From Phlebopus portentosus (taxonomy: Eukaryota; Basidiomycota; Agaricomycetes; Boletales; Boletinellaceae), in assembly GCA_037892935.1 (NCBI GenBank), contig JAYXKI010000006.1:2108001-2172000 (forward strand): a stretch of DNA of 64,000 nucleotides, given 5' to 3'. Shown here one piece after another: positions 24,007 to 35,410 of this stretch; the first letter of the stretch is position 1, and each line of letters opens with the position of its first letter. Below the pieces are notes generated by a model that saw only the letters and a list, made by a program, of their open reading frames with translations, searched no databases and was not told the origin of the DNA. Position numbers and translations under genes: made by a program.

Positions 24007-24641
24007 CCTCTTAATTTATCACTTTCGTTTGCGCTCTTGCGAGACCTACGGTACCTATCGTGTCGACGTTGTGTCAGACGCTGCATTGCTACCTCGCAAT
24101 CTCGACGACTTTTCATCTGCATTCGTTTTGTTCCCACATTGTTCCCGCATTGCACTGCGCTGGTTTCTTCCTTCTTTATTCAGGTAATCACCCCGTCTGT
24201 GCAAAAGTTATTCTCCCTTCCTAGTTTCGCCGTTCTTGTTTTGGGTCTTGTCCATCACCTCATAACTCATAGTTCACTTCTGCAGGTCACATTACATGAA
24301 ATTTCTTAACTTTATCAGGATACCAATGTCTCAGCTTTCTTTCAGGAAGGAAGCTCATTCATGCACTCTTGTCCAAAACGCATATTGTTATCTCTGTAAC
24401 TTTGCAATTCAATGATCAGCCGGTGGTCCAAATTATGTCAGATGACGCGCATCGCTCAAGAAGATGAGTATCCTTGTCGCCCTATCGTATATGGTTCTCA
24501 AGATAGATCGATATTGCAAATGTGGAGATAGAAAAGTACGCTGTGAGATTGATTGTGTGTCTATACGGAATACATCTATGGATCAAGGATATCGTCAAAA
24601 CTGTCCTGCGAAATGAAGGAAAGCCTTGCCGGCGTCTGAAC
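24007..24641. other. Convergent intergenic region
   Basis: 3' flanks of the SH3 gene (+) and the TPR gene (-). The sequence is pyrimidine-rich near 24100-24250. No gene is seen. Confidence 0.45.
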
Positions 24642-27541
24642 TCAAGAACTTGCATTGCCCGTTTTCCCACTAGCTTTCGAGTTGGCCATCATACTTAGCC
24701 TGCTCATCAGCTGGGAAAGAAGACGCCGTGAGTCGGCTAGTTGGCTCTCGTAGGCTTCGGGGTTCTCCTTCTCCAATCCCTTGTAAATATCTATGGCTTC
24801 TCGAATCGCTTTGAGAGCTTCTTTCTCCTGGGATATCCTACTGAGACAAGTGCAGAACGTTTGCAAGGCCAACGCTAGTAGGGGTTTATACGTCTGCGGC
24901 TTCTCGGTTGCAAGTCGCCTGTAGATATCCACAGCCTCTTTGATCGTGCCTAGCGCTTCCTTGTTTCGTCCGAGTTTGGAGAACACCGAATGAATCGTCT
25001 CCAGCGACTTCACCAAATCGGCTGCGTATGCTTTGCTGTCCTTGTCGACGAGCTCCCTGAAAATTTCTAGAGCTTTCTCGGCATGCGGGAGAGCCAGCTG
25101 ATTCTCTTCGAGTTTGCCGTGACTAATGGCCAGAATGTTGTACGCTCTTGCCAGTTCGCACCGGTCCGTCTCTGGGTCCGCGTCTACTAGGATCTCAAAA
25201 TTGTCGACAGCAGCTTTGGCGCAACGGATTGCGTCCTCTACCTTTCCGGTAGCCTCGTATCTCACCGCTAGCCAAGACTCCGCCCTCGCGTATTCACACC
25301 CGTACAGCTTCGGATCGTGTTTAATGAGAGAAAGCCAGAGCTCAGCAGCCTTCGACGCAGCCTTGAGTGCCTCGTTGTGCCGACCAGCTCTGAATAAGAT
25401 ATCGCGCTCTACGACGAAGCAGGTCGCCAACAAAGGCTCAAATATTTGAGTATCGCACCGCTTAAACCCGTCGCACATGACAATGGCACAGTTAACACTG
25501 GAGAGTGCCTCGTCAATTCTCGAGACTCCTGAAAGCCTGATTGCCAAATTGCACGTAGACTTCACCAAGGAAAAGTTTCTTTCTGAGTTTCCATCGAGCA
25601 GTTCAGATCTAAGGTCGACGCTATTTTGAGCTATTGTGACGGCTTGCTCGCGCCAACCGAGACGCTTCGATAACTCGTCATATGTATCGGCCAACGCGCA
25701 TCCATGAGCGCCGGGAGAATCGTCCTCGAATCCGTTTCGCAGTTTGGCCACTTCCTCGCAGGCATCACAAGCGTCGTCAAGGTGTCCCTGCATCGCTAAT
25801 TTTGTGGCCAGATCCATGAACCGTTCCGAAAATTTGCAGGTGTGCTCTACTAAATCGTTCCTCGAGACCTGCCGTCTGACTTCAACTTCTCGCTTAAGCA
25901 CCTTGAGAGCTTCCTGATGCCGATCCAGCCTGCGAAGGCTCACAAAGAGGTTTTTGAGAGCTCCCGGTAGGTACGGAGTGTAGGTCTCTGGTTCTCGTCC
26001 TGCGAGCTGTTCAAGTAGTTTGACCAACTGCTCGCGGGCCTTAGCAGCTTCTGGAAGCATTTTACAATAGGAGAAGGCATAACCCTGATTGCGCAGTAAG
26101 CGCGCCAGTTCGCTCTGGTATTTTCCAGGATTCTTCTCGGCCGCGCCTTTCATAATCATAACAGCCTCCGTCGAGAAACCTGACGCCTCCTCGTTTCGGC
26201 CTAGATACATTAATGCCTCGGACGTGGCATCAAGTGTCGAGGCGAGGTCCGGGCCATACGCATCTGGCTCCCGTTCGGCGAGTTGTCTGTAAATGCTTAA
26301 TGCTTCATGCAACCTAACCAATCCCTCCTCCTGCTGTTCGTTTGTCTCGAGTCCTTCGGCATAAACAACCAGAACCTTTGCTAATAGCGGTTGGAAAACT
26401 TCAGGATTCTTCTCGGTCTCCGGAAGTAGAACTGACAAGCAGATTTCGGAGAGCTGGATTGATTCAGAGACAAGTCCGAGAGGAGAACACAGTGTGCTGG
26501 AAAGGCTAACCGCCTTCAGAACCCACTGTGAAAGAGGTGTCTGTAATTTTGGATTATGAAGGTTGCTGAGCAATGACAGCATCTCCTGTATCGCCTCGTT
26601 GATCGTTATCTTGAGCTTTGGGGTTCGCTTCGCTTCGAATAGGCGTTGATCTGCACTTTGCTCGCCGATTGGCAAGGAAACAGCAATGTTCCTTGGAGTA
26701 CTAGGGCCGCATGACGGTGAACCGTCTTCTTGTTGTCCGTCAGCAGACTCTAGAATCTAGGAAAATGCATGTCAAATTCAGCAGTACTTCAATTGTTTGT
26801 AGCTTACCAAGGTTTCTTCTTGAGACATTCTATCTTCCCGGTATCTGTCATCGGCAGCGAATAAATTGAAGGATTCGGATTGAGCTTGGCGAGTTTGAAG
26901 CGTATTGCCTAGGGACTGTTTCAACTGATTGATGCTTTCATCATTCTTCATCACACCCTCCTTGATTTCCGCCAAGCAAATCTGCTCTCTTCCGTGAGCT
27001 AAGGTCTGTAAACCAGTGAGTGCATTTCTCGTGTGACATGTGATGGACAATCCTACAAAGAAAAGTGTGTAGGCTTTGCCAGCTTTCTTTTCCACCTCCT
27101 TAAGTTTCTTTTCAATGCTCCAGGGATCAACTCTGGTGTTCACGAAATACTTGATCTTGCCTCGAAATCCTGGCTTTATCTTGTAAAGCTTCTTGCACGT
27201 ATACAGCAGATCTCCTAAATCGCTGGGAATGCTTCAGGACATTTATATACACGAGACATGACACGGAGCAGCTACCTTGCAAGGCTTGCAATCTGACTGT
27301 CCAGTTCTGGAAGGGCGTCGCTCACCATCCCTTTCCTTAATTCCTCAAGGCTCTGTATCTCATTCATGAGCTGGAGAGATAGCTGCACGCATGCTTCCTT
27401 GTTTTCACGTATCTGTTGCAATAGGTTGAGGTTACGAGTTGCTTGTGTTTCGTCAGAGATCAAAATCAAAAAGGGACTTACTAGACTGAGGATTTCGTAG
27501 ATCTGCTTCGCAGCATCAATAGCTGTAGTAGCAATGTCCAT
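24642..27541 (-). CDS. TPR protein with HeLo/MLKL-like N-terminal helical domain
   Basis: The ATG at 27541 begins MDIATTAIDAAKQIYEILSL. Spliced exons at 27541-27272, about 27218-26820 and 26760-24642 give a protein near 900 residues. The first about 200 residues are all-helical with heptad-like spacing (NLLQQIRENKEACVQLSLQL, RDLLYTCKKLYKIKPGFRGK, IEKKLKEVEKKAGKAYTLFF). They look like the four-helix-bundle-plus-brace domains (HeLo-like, MLKL N-terminal type) found at the front of fungal NLR and cell-death proteins. The 677-codon last exon is a solenoid of 40-46-residue kinesin-light-chain-like TPR units, for example EALSIYRQLAEREPDAYGPD and EAVDIYRRLATEKPQTYKPL. No Walker A or B motif of a NACHT or NB-ARC domain lies between them. 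The TPR assignment is firm; the N-terminal one is by pattern only. Function is probably protein-complex assembly and possibly self/non-self response. Confidence 0.78.
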
Positions 27542-28568
27542 CTTCAAAGGGAAGGCGTCGTTCAGAGCCAGTACAAAACTGATTCAGCAGCAGAGTCAAT
27601 GCCAACCTCGTGGGGCGTCGAGGCGAGGACGAAGAAACAGAGCTGCTGTAGACGCCGTTGAAGCTATGATTTCACACCAAGACCGAGTTCGTAATAGAAC
27701 CGCAGTATAATTAGAGTCTCCATCATGGTCCAACATAATCGAATATCATAACAACGGAGGGTCGGTCACTTCGGTCAAGATCAAATACATGCGTGCAAAA
27801 AAGTATAGGTAAGAGAAGAAGCGTTTGCCTTTATTTTAAGATTCGCTTGCGATCACAATTACATAATTAGCATTATGTCACTCATCGGTGCACCTCATAC
27901 GGTACTTAAGATAAAGATAAAACCTCTGGCAGTCTGTCGGTATACTTTATATTCCATATTAACGAATACATTACAGAGCCGGGGAAGGGAGGTTGCGTGC
28001 AAGTAAATAAGAAGACCATCAAAAATATAAATATACATAGAAGAGCAGCGCGAAAAAAAAGGTTAAGACGAGTAATAAGCATCAACTGGCAAATTATTCT
28101 CAAGGAGCGATGGAGAACTTCTAGAGAACATCAAGAGGGACGTGCGAAGAACGTTAATGGTACACAACTAATAAAGGAGTGTCAGTGGATGAAATGGCTA
28201 GGGGCGCTGTACAGGACATGGCGTACAAGGACGTCGAAAGCATCCCGACGCGAGCCATGCCAGCCCACGACCAGAGCCAAACGTAAATATGGTATGTACG
28301 CAGCGTGCGCTAGCGCGAGCTAGTGAAAGGAATATAGATGACGGAAAGGGCGTGGGCGATGACGTTATGGAAGAGACTGTCACGCGATAAATAAATAGCT
28401 AACATAAAATTCCAGGTGAAGAAAATTAGCTTAAAGAGCTAAGTAAGAGTCTGTGAAGACAGAAAAAGGGTGTATGATGAAGGACAAAGCGGACGATATT
28501 AGCGTTGGCCGCGGATGAAAAGACGCTTCAGTATTGGCCCAAGCATCGTCACGAGTCAGTCTACAGAA
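27542..28568. other. Intergenic region, A/T-richer than its surroundings
   Basis: This is the promoter side of the TPR gene and the 3' flank of the next minus-strand gene. Open frames around 27997-28323 have no motif. No gene is supported. Confidence 0.45.
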
Positions 28569-30095
28569 CTAGGAAGCGGGACGACGCTTGATGTCCGTGG
28601 GAGGGAGAGGGAATTGTTTGAAACTCGCTTCATCGAGCGAGACCTTGCTTTCGTCACTCTGTAGTCCAAGGCTATAACCAGAAGCGGTGCTCTCTCGGGG
28701 TGTTGGCGTACTGGCCTCGCTGAGCCGCTCGCGCGCCTCTTCCTGGGTGATATTCAATGCGGCAATAAGAGAAGCCATCGCACGCTCGTTACTGTCCATC
28801 CGCTCGTGGTGAGTAGCCGTCGCAGTGGCAGCAGCAAAAGCACCGGTGCGCGTAGTGAGGTCAGACTTCGTTGTGAAGAACGATTCAGAGTCGGAGGTCC
28901 CTGAAGTGGCCGGAGTCGATCGCGATGCAGGGTCGTCAAATGGGTTTTGATCACCAAACGGGTTTTCGGTCTGAGTCTGCCCTTGCGAGGCCGCTTGAGG
29001 CTGCACGAGCAAGTTTCGGACAGTCTCCTGAGAGAAACGCATAGCATACGGGTGCCTCGGTTCATCAACGCCACCATAAGCCTCTGCACCGTCCGGACTA
29101 ACAACTTCCGCACGTTCCCACTGGGGTATTTGCGTCTGGACCGCTGGGGGCGTCTGATGACTGACCACCATCTGTGGGCTTACTGGACCTGTCACGGTTG
29201 CATACTGTACGGACCCACTACCGCTCTTCAGCGAAAGGTACGATTGTCCCTCGCCGACAGTTTCGCCGTCCCAAGATATAGGTGGGTTTCCAACGCGAGC
29301 GAACGGTGCGGTCGAGACAGCATTTCCGACGAAGCTTCGTCCAGTCCCAATGTCGGAATCGGTAAATTCAAGCTGTGGGGGCAAGTCGGGAGTCTTGAAC
29401 GTCTCTGCAAGACCCAAGTTTGTCCCGTAGCCGAGGCTCTTGAAGGTCTTCGCGCTCTTAGCACTCTTCACCGTGATGGAACGTCCAACGGTCGTCGTGC
29501 CGGTGCCATCCGAAGGCGAGATAGAATTCATCGTCGTGCGCTTGATGGCATATTTTTCGTAGCTGCCATCACCATCATGTTCTTCCATCTTGACCCATAA
29601 TTCGCGTCCACTCTTGCGGCGCTCGCCCTCCTTTCCAGATCCCTTCGGCGAGCTGACCCGGCCTCTCGAAACGTAGCGGTAAGCAAGTAAAATAAGGGCG
29701 GCTAGGCCTGCAAAGACACCGACGCAGATCCCTACCACGGTGCCTACCGAAATCGAGTCGGATTCTGAAGACGATTCCGACGCTAGTGAGGTGGACGATG
29801 TGGCGAGACTAGATGACGATGAAGTCGGGGAGATCGATATCGTCGTCTGAAGTCCTACTGGATCCCCCGTTGCAGTCGAGTCCACGAGCAGCGACGCTGT
29901 AATGATATTCGAAGTATCTTCCAGAGTTGCTGCACCAGTGAAGGCAGAGCCTGATGGTGTAGGTGGAATAGACGTGATCTGACGGCGATGTGCGCGGTGC
30001 ATTTTCCCTTCTGGCATGGATGCCAAGGAAAGGAAAACGAAGAGAATGTAAACTGGAATGAAAGTAATGGTCGGATATCTACATTCATTAATCAT
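28569..30095 (-). CDS. Single-pass membrane protein with Ser/Thr-rich ectodomain and NPF motifs
   Basis: An uninterrupted 508-codon frame starts MINECRYPTITFIPVYILFV, a probable signal peptide. An ectodomain very rich in Ser and Thr follows (SISPTSSSSSLATSSTSLAS), a likely O-mannosylated stalk. One membrane helix comes next (VGTVVGICVGVFAGLAALIL) with a basic stop-transfer (YRYVSRGRVSSPKG). The long cytosolic tail carries tandem NPF tripeptides (ENPFGDQNPFDDPAS), the ligand for EH domains of the endocytic machinery. The C-terminal part has a short helix (ASLIAALNITQEEARERLSE) and ends DIKRRPAS. The layout recalls fungal wall-stress sensors of the Mid2/Wsc group, but no WSC domain is present. 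Being a single exon of this length is unusual in the window. Confidence 0.75.
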   Translation of the reverse strand: MINECRYPTITFIPVYILFVFLSLASMPEGKMHRAHRRQITSIPPTPSGSAFTGAATLEDTSNIITASLLVDSTATGDPVGLQTTISISPTSSSSSLATSSTSLASESSSESDSISVGTVVGICVGVFAGLAALILLAYRYVSRGRVSSPKGSGKEGERRKSGRELWVKMEEHDGDGSYEKYAIKRTTMNSISPSDGTGTTTVGRSITVKSAKSAKTFKSLGYGTNLGLAETFKTPDLPPQLEFTDSDIGTGRSFVGNAVSTAPFARVGNPPISWDGETVGEGQSYLSLKSGSGSVQYATVTGPVSPQMVVSHQTPPAVQTQIPQWERAEVVSPDGAEAYGGVDEPRHPYAMRFSQETVRNLLVQPQAASQGQTQTENPFGDQNPFDDPASRSTPATSGTSDSESFFTTKSDLTTRTGAFAAATATATHHERMDSNERAMASLIAALNITQEEARERLSEASTPTPRESTASGYSLGLQSDESKVSLDEASFKQFPLPPTDIKRRPAS

Positions 30096-31736
30096 CAGCA
30101 GGGAGTGACGAGCAACAATGAGAAGACGCGTACCGCCTACAAACTACACCTGCATTGAATACGAGAGACTTTTCTCGATGAAGAAAGGGCACAAAAAGCC
30201 GCGAAAATTCGAAGGAGATATGGCCACGATGGCAGGAACGTCGTCGTCGTCGACGGGCGATGACGGGGGCGGGGGGTGACGAGGGGGGGAGAAAGAGAAG
30301 GGGAAGAGCGCAGATGATATGAAAGCAATTGCTATTTCCGGTAAGTGATGTCCGGCGATCAGAGTGGGGATTTCCAGAAAAGGATATACATTTCTGATGG
30401 GCAATTTTCAATTCAATTACGCGCTCATTTTCTCCGCGCAGCAACAGAAACAAAACAAGACAATTCCTAACTCGCCACCAAATCTCAATGTCAAGCTGCT
30501 TCACCGAAGTGTTTTCCCATAATTCAAGATGTTTAAAGTCCACACGTCCACCATCATTATGTGTATCACCAAACAGCATCATGAATCACCAGCAAATTGA
30601 TATGCCCATCCTTTTTGTGTTGGTCCTCTCACACAACTCGCTTCTGCGTAGCAGTTCTCTGCCTTCTAAACCCTGTCAATCGATTCCCGATGCCCATCCT
30701 CCCGACTTAAGAACCTTGGCCTTTGATTGCTGTACAAATGGATCTTCGGTATGCTCGATACGACGTTACTTGTAAGACGGTTTAAAGGAGTTAATTAAAA
30801 ATAGCACTTTCTTTCTCCTTGAAGAAGTCAAGTTCATCAGTGAGTTCATCAATGAAACATTAATTCTGATCTGATGATCAGTAGAAATAGCAGTGCTGCA
30901 TAATTCGGGATCACGAGGAAGGTCGGTCTTTATCTATATAGTCGTTGCACGAACACTAGTATTGCTTACCAGAAAGAACAAAAATACTCTGCATCATAAG
31001 TTAAAGGCTTGAAATACATGTGTAAATTTGAAATTGAAGTATTGAAATATTCTTCAGCACTTGTTAATGATCGAGGTCATTGATTTCCCACGCCGCTAGT
31101 CATAGTTTATATGACAAGAAGTGTCAGAAGTTGTTCCAGCTCTTCTTCCTTCCGTGATCTTTTCCCAATCCCAACAACAGAGTCTGAACAGAATTCTGCA
31201 TCAAGATATCGATGGCTGTGTCGTTTTCTCCCACCTTGCATGTCACGCCGACCATCTGCATACCTTCTGGTGCTTTCATCAGAATTCGATCGACTACTTT
31301 CCTGCGTTGGGACTAGTGAAACAAAAGCTTGCTACAAGGTATACTCTGGACTATAGCTATGATTTACACGACCTTGGTCAGTCATAAGCTCTTGTAATTT
31401 TTACTTATGGAAGGTAACTACTTACATGCACCGACGACCTGATCGCGGCACTTGGCACACTGACTTTGAGATGTGAGTCAATACAGCCTGGTGTCTTCTA
31501 TTTCGCGCTGACGGATTGGCGATTAGTTCAATCCTCAATTTGCGAACTCGAGGTTCTAGGTCAGTTTCATGATGACGCTCTTGCAGGGCCAGTCTGAGCT
31601 GGAATGTCCTGCCGGCCGAAGTCAGTATAAGGACGGCCATTCGCCACAGCCGTAACTCGCTACCCAGATGCTTTGGTCAATTATATCCATCTCTTTTTGA
31701 TACTATCGCGCACTTTCGGCTTTACGCTCCTTCCAC
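30096..31736. other. 1.6 kb intergenic region between divergent membrane-protein genes
   Basis: The first 300 bases upstream of 30095 include a G-run block near 30260-30300 and GTC/GAC microsatellite sequence. The remainder is A/T-rich with short open frames on both strands (such as 31111-31387) lacking motifs. I see no gene. Confidence 0.45.
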
Positions 31737-33974
31737 ATGCCCTTGCTCGCCTTACCCACGCTCTTTACTCGTTCTGTCGAGATCACTGGCACTAGAACCA
31801 CTTTTCAGTCAAACCACCAGGTACTCTTCCTTGGTCTTGCAATACCATGCATTTTGTTCATCGTATACTCCACCCATCGCTTCATAAAGCGCATCCGAAA
31901 CAGGGACTATAGCTATAATCCCGCTCCGTCCCCTTCCCGCCTCTCCTTGTTCGGGAATGGGTCCCTTCGATACCCGGAATACGATGTCGAGGACGGAATC
32001 AAAGCAAGACGGATTACTGTCAACGATATATCCAAGCCCAAGCTGCTCTATGGGACCGGCCCATTCGCATGGGATTACTGCGAATCTGATAACTGGACGC
32101 AGATCGATGAAGATGATAATACTTTTGTGCAGCTCGAGGATAGTCGGAATCCATTCATTAATAGTGACGATGAAGACATCGGTCAATTGAGTACATTGGA
32201 AGGTGCGGAAGGCGTTGTCAGCCGAGATGGCGTCGAGTTCGCCCAGGCAAGGTGTTTGACGACATGTTTCTGAAGTATGGTGGCTGACGGTCTCACTGTA
32301 GACTAGGGTCGTGTCACACTCCCCAAAACAGGAATACATCCTACGATCACCTACAGAGTATGCCGTAGAACAACACTTCAGCTCGAGCGCAAGTATAGAA
32401 GATCACGACAATGACGTCCTCAACGACACGAGCCTGAAGGGGAATACAATCGATGGTCTGCATAAGACTCTGGAGTAAGTTTCTGCGAAGTCTATGCGTC
32501 CATTAGAGTCAGCCGAAGATGTTCTAATCTGGCCTGCGTCAGAAACAATAGGTTGTCAGCTCTTATCTTGGAGATTGAGAAATTTGGAAATACGCTCAAG
32601 GAAGCGACATTCACCAGAGAGGACGATTCTGCCAGCGATCTGAAGCCCAATCAATACAACGACCTTCGTTTCGAAATCTCTCCATTTCGCCTCACTGCAG
32701 AAAGTCACGACTCAGACGAGTCGTCTATGGTTCCAGAAATGGTCAACTTGCCAACATGTACTCGACGCGGCATGCTTCGAGCATCCCGTAGGTTCGTGAC
32801 GAAAGAGCATGCACAGCGAATCCTGCTAGAACGTCGCATTGATATGCAGAGAAGTCCAGAACTTCGATTTGTTATTCCGAATCCTTTCGCTCGAGACCCC
32901 TGCATGTTCGGTCGCGCATCAACACCAGCCTATCCCTGCTACTTCTCACCTCGTCCAGAAAGCATCAAGAAATTAAGGAAGTGCCTGATGAAGCAACTTA
33001 ATACAGAGGCGCTATACCTGCCTGCCATACCTTCACTTCTCGTGCCTGGTTCAGAGTTCTTTAGGCCGAGATCAGGTAATCGACTTTCAGGGAACGCTGT
33101 CCCTCCTTATCCACGTTTCTCCAACACAGCTGACGACCGGCATGAGATCCTAGTGCCGTCAAGTGCTCCATTAAGGAGGCGGTCGGCGGACAAACTATTG
33201 GTGAAGGTTTTGAAGCGCGCTCATTACGATGCTTTAACCGCGAATGCGCCGCTTGAACCAGTGACCAGCGTCGGAAGCGACCCCTTCTCGGACTCTTACG
33301 TTGCTCAATCACCATTTGACGATCCTTGCGTATCCTCATGTCCTTGTCAGACTGGGAACCTTTGTGCAGATCACGTAGAAACTCCGGCCACCGTCAAGCG
33401 GAAGCCTAGCATCTCAGCTCAGTTGAGCATCATTCGATCTAGTCTCAAAAGGCGATCTTCGTTTGGTACGATTTCTGGACCACGAATTACTAAGGGAGAA
33501 ATCAAGGAAGACGGTGCATTGCTCGAGTCCTCCTCAGTGCGTAAGACCTCCAGGAACGGAATGCGCGTAAATCAAGTCGTTGACGCTTTTGCCGAGGCAA
33601 CTAGTATCAAGAAGGGAGATGCAGCCTTCTGCCAACACTTTGAGGAGAAGTCGACACGACGATCCTCAAATCTTGCAAAACAAGCATGCAGCAAACGTCA
33701 TGGCCTATCCGATATCTCGAATAGAACATGTACGAGTTCTCTATCTCCGGGACAGCTTCCGTCATACCCTGCTTGCGTGAAGCAAAAACACTCGCCGCAT
33801 CGCCGCAAACCAATAGCTTCGTTGGTGCTTAGCGAAAATTTATTTCGCCACAAGCGTACGTTGTCAATCCATTCTGTCCAACATCCTTACGCTCTTCTCC
33901 CTACATCAGAATCTCCTGCATCCCGTAATTTGTGGACTCCTTTCTCACTCAAGGGACCTTCTTCTCGGGTTTAG
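31737..33974 (+). CDS. Uncharacterised single-pass membrane protein with long cytosolic tail
   Basis: I do not recognise the family. It starts MPLLALPTLFTRSVEITGTR, and a single membrane helix follows (VLFLGLAIPCILFIVYSTHRF) with a basic flank (IKRIRNRD). The large tail is acidic in exon 1 (WTQIDEDDNTFVQLEDSRNP) and Ser/Arg-rich later (KRKPSISAQLSIIRSSLKRR). Exon 2 (about 32302-32475) reads TRVVSHSPKQEYILRSPTEY to GLHKTLE. The 1.4 kb last exon begins NNRLSALILEIEKF. To keep frame, exon 1 must end at CAG and the intron begin GCAAGG, a GC-AG intron; the nearby GTGTTT donor leads to an early stop. No catalytic motif is visible. Confidence 0.65.
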
Positions 33975-34275
33975 AATCTATATATACTATTTCTTCTCTC
34001 CTTTTGTCCCTATTCTTCGCTATGTTCACTTCTATTCTGAGATTGAAACCATCTTTCGCACTTCGCAGCTCCATATTCGGTCAAGTCGATATATAATATA
34101 TGATCAAAGGTATTTCTGTACTCTGTTCAATTATCATAGGCCCTGCTTCACCTCATTTGAGAGTGCTCTCTTCCGCGCGACGCTATCGACGCTCATGCCA
34201 ATGTATCTATATCCTGGTGGAACTTTCTGAGATATTACTACACCAGCTGAAGTCCTCGGTTTCAAGAAGCGAGAA
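33975..34275. other. Convergent 3' flanks
   Basis: This short region between two converging genes contains several TATATA runs near 33980-34100. No gene is seen. Confidence 0.4.
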
Positions 34276-35307
34276 TCAAGCGGAAAGCAGGGTTTTCGAC
34301 GGACTAAGCCCAAATGTATCCCAGAACTCGCGGCTATCGAGGGCACGGTCAAAGGTGCTATGAGGTCGAGGAAGCGCATGGATGCCGCTCTCCTTCATGA
34401 GTTCCCTCACCCAAGCCGGTTGCGGACCAACGATTCCAGAAGGCTCAGAGGGGTTCCCTGCTGGAGAAGAGTTGGCAGCGGAGCTACCGCCCCACGCCGA
34501 TGCAAGATCCCACCAGTCATACACGCGGCAATCTGTAAGCAACCAGCGTTCCCCGGAAGCAGCCGCAAAGTTTGAGTGCACGGCTATAATGGCACGAGCG
34601 ACGTCCACGCCGTGAATCAAATGAATGCTCCCCTGTAGCGGAACAAAGAAATAGCAACTTCAGAAGACCGGAGCGATCTTCGTCTTGACTAGTCATGATA
34701 TTCACCTTATGTGCGAGCGCTTCCTTAGAAGGGGCAACGCGTTGTACCCAATTTCGAGGGTGTCTTTGCCCACCCCATAGACCGCTGAGGTCCAAAACTG
34801 TTGTTGGAACTGCCGGCGAAAGCCCCAGGAGCTCTTCCTCCGCTCGTGCGCGGTCATTGGCAGCATTGAATTTACTATGGCGATCAAGCCATATAGGACG
34901 CTGCTGTGATTTAAGAGTTCGGTCTCCCTACGAGTACAAATTAATATCAATATCGAAGTTGACGACCTTCACTCCTGACTCACATTCCAGATTCCAGTGG
35001 ATCCTAGTTGGATAAACGCAGCTTTAGATTCCGTGTGCGTCTCTTTCCAAAGCGAAGTCAAAGTCTTCGACCCTCCGCTCTTGTATATCGGGAATGTAAT
35101 GAGTACGGTCTGTGCGTCAGGCAAGATACGGTATGGAGATGGATCTTCCGAGTCAGGGTCAAACTCGAATTTCAGGGTTTTGTATCCAGAGCGATCTCGA
35201 CCGTCGCGTGTCGTAGCGGCAAATGTGATATCATTTTGCAAAAGCAGTGATATGAGGAAATCAGATGTCCAGCCTGCACCGAGAATAAGGAGTTCAACGT
35301 AGTTCAT
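34276..35307 (-). CDS. Rossmann-fold NAD(P)-binding protein, epimerase/dehydratase-like
   Basis: The start MNYVELLILGAGWTSDFLIS lies at 35307, with the nucleotide-binding GxGxxx(D/S)F loop right at the N-terminus. Exon 1 continues FAATTRDGRDRSGYKTLKFE, then PDAQTVLITFPIYKSGGSKT and FIQLGSTGIWN, the central strands of a short-chain extended fold. Exon 2 (near 34700-34925) reads WLDRHSKFNAANDRARAEEE and TTVLDLSGLWGGQRHPRNWV. The last exon reads HLIHGVDVARAIIAVHSNFA and RWLLTDCRVYDWWDLASAWG, and ends PSKTLLSA. GxDVARAI and LTDxxVYDWW are typical of YeeZ-like NAD-dependent epimerase relatives in fungi. Two introns fit GT-AG rules. The substrate is unknown. Confidence 0.8.
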
Positions 35308-35410
35308 GGGAGTCGCTATGCAAGTTCAGGCGCTGATCCTGCAAAGTCCGTAATTGGTAGATTGCTAAGCGGATTTTGTACTCGGACTCGGGCTGCTTAT
35401 AATAGACTAA

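Noticed and set aside
28947..29600. 217-codon plus-strand frame opposite the NPF membrane protein
   Set aside because: Antisense shadow of the 508-codon minus-strand gene, which has the signal peptide and membrane helix.
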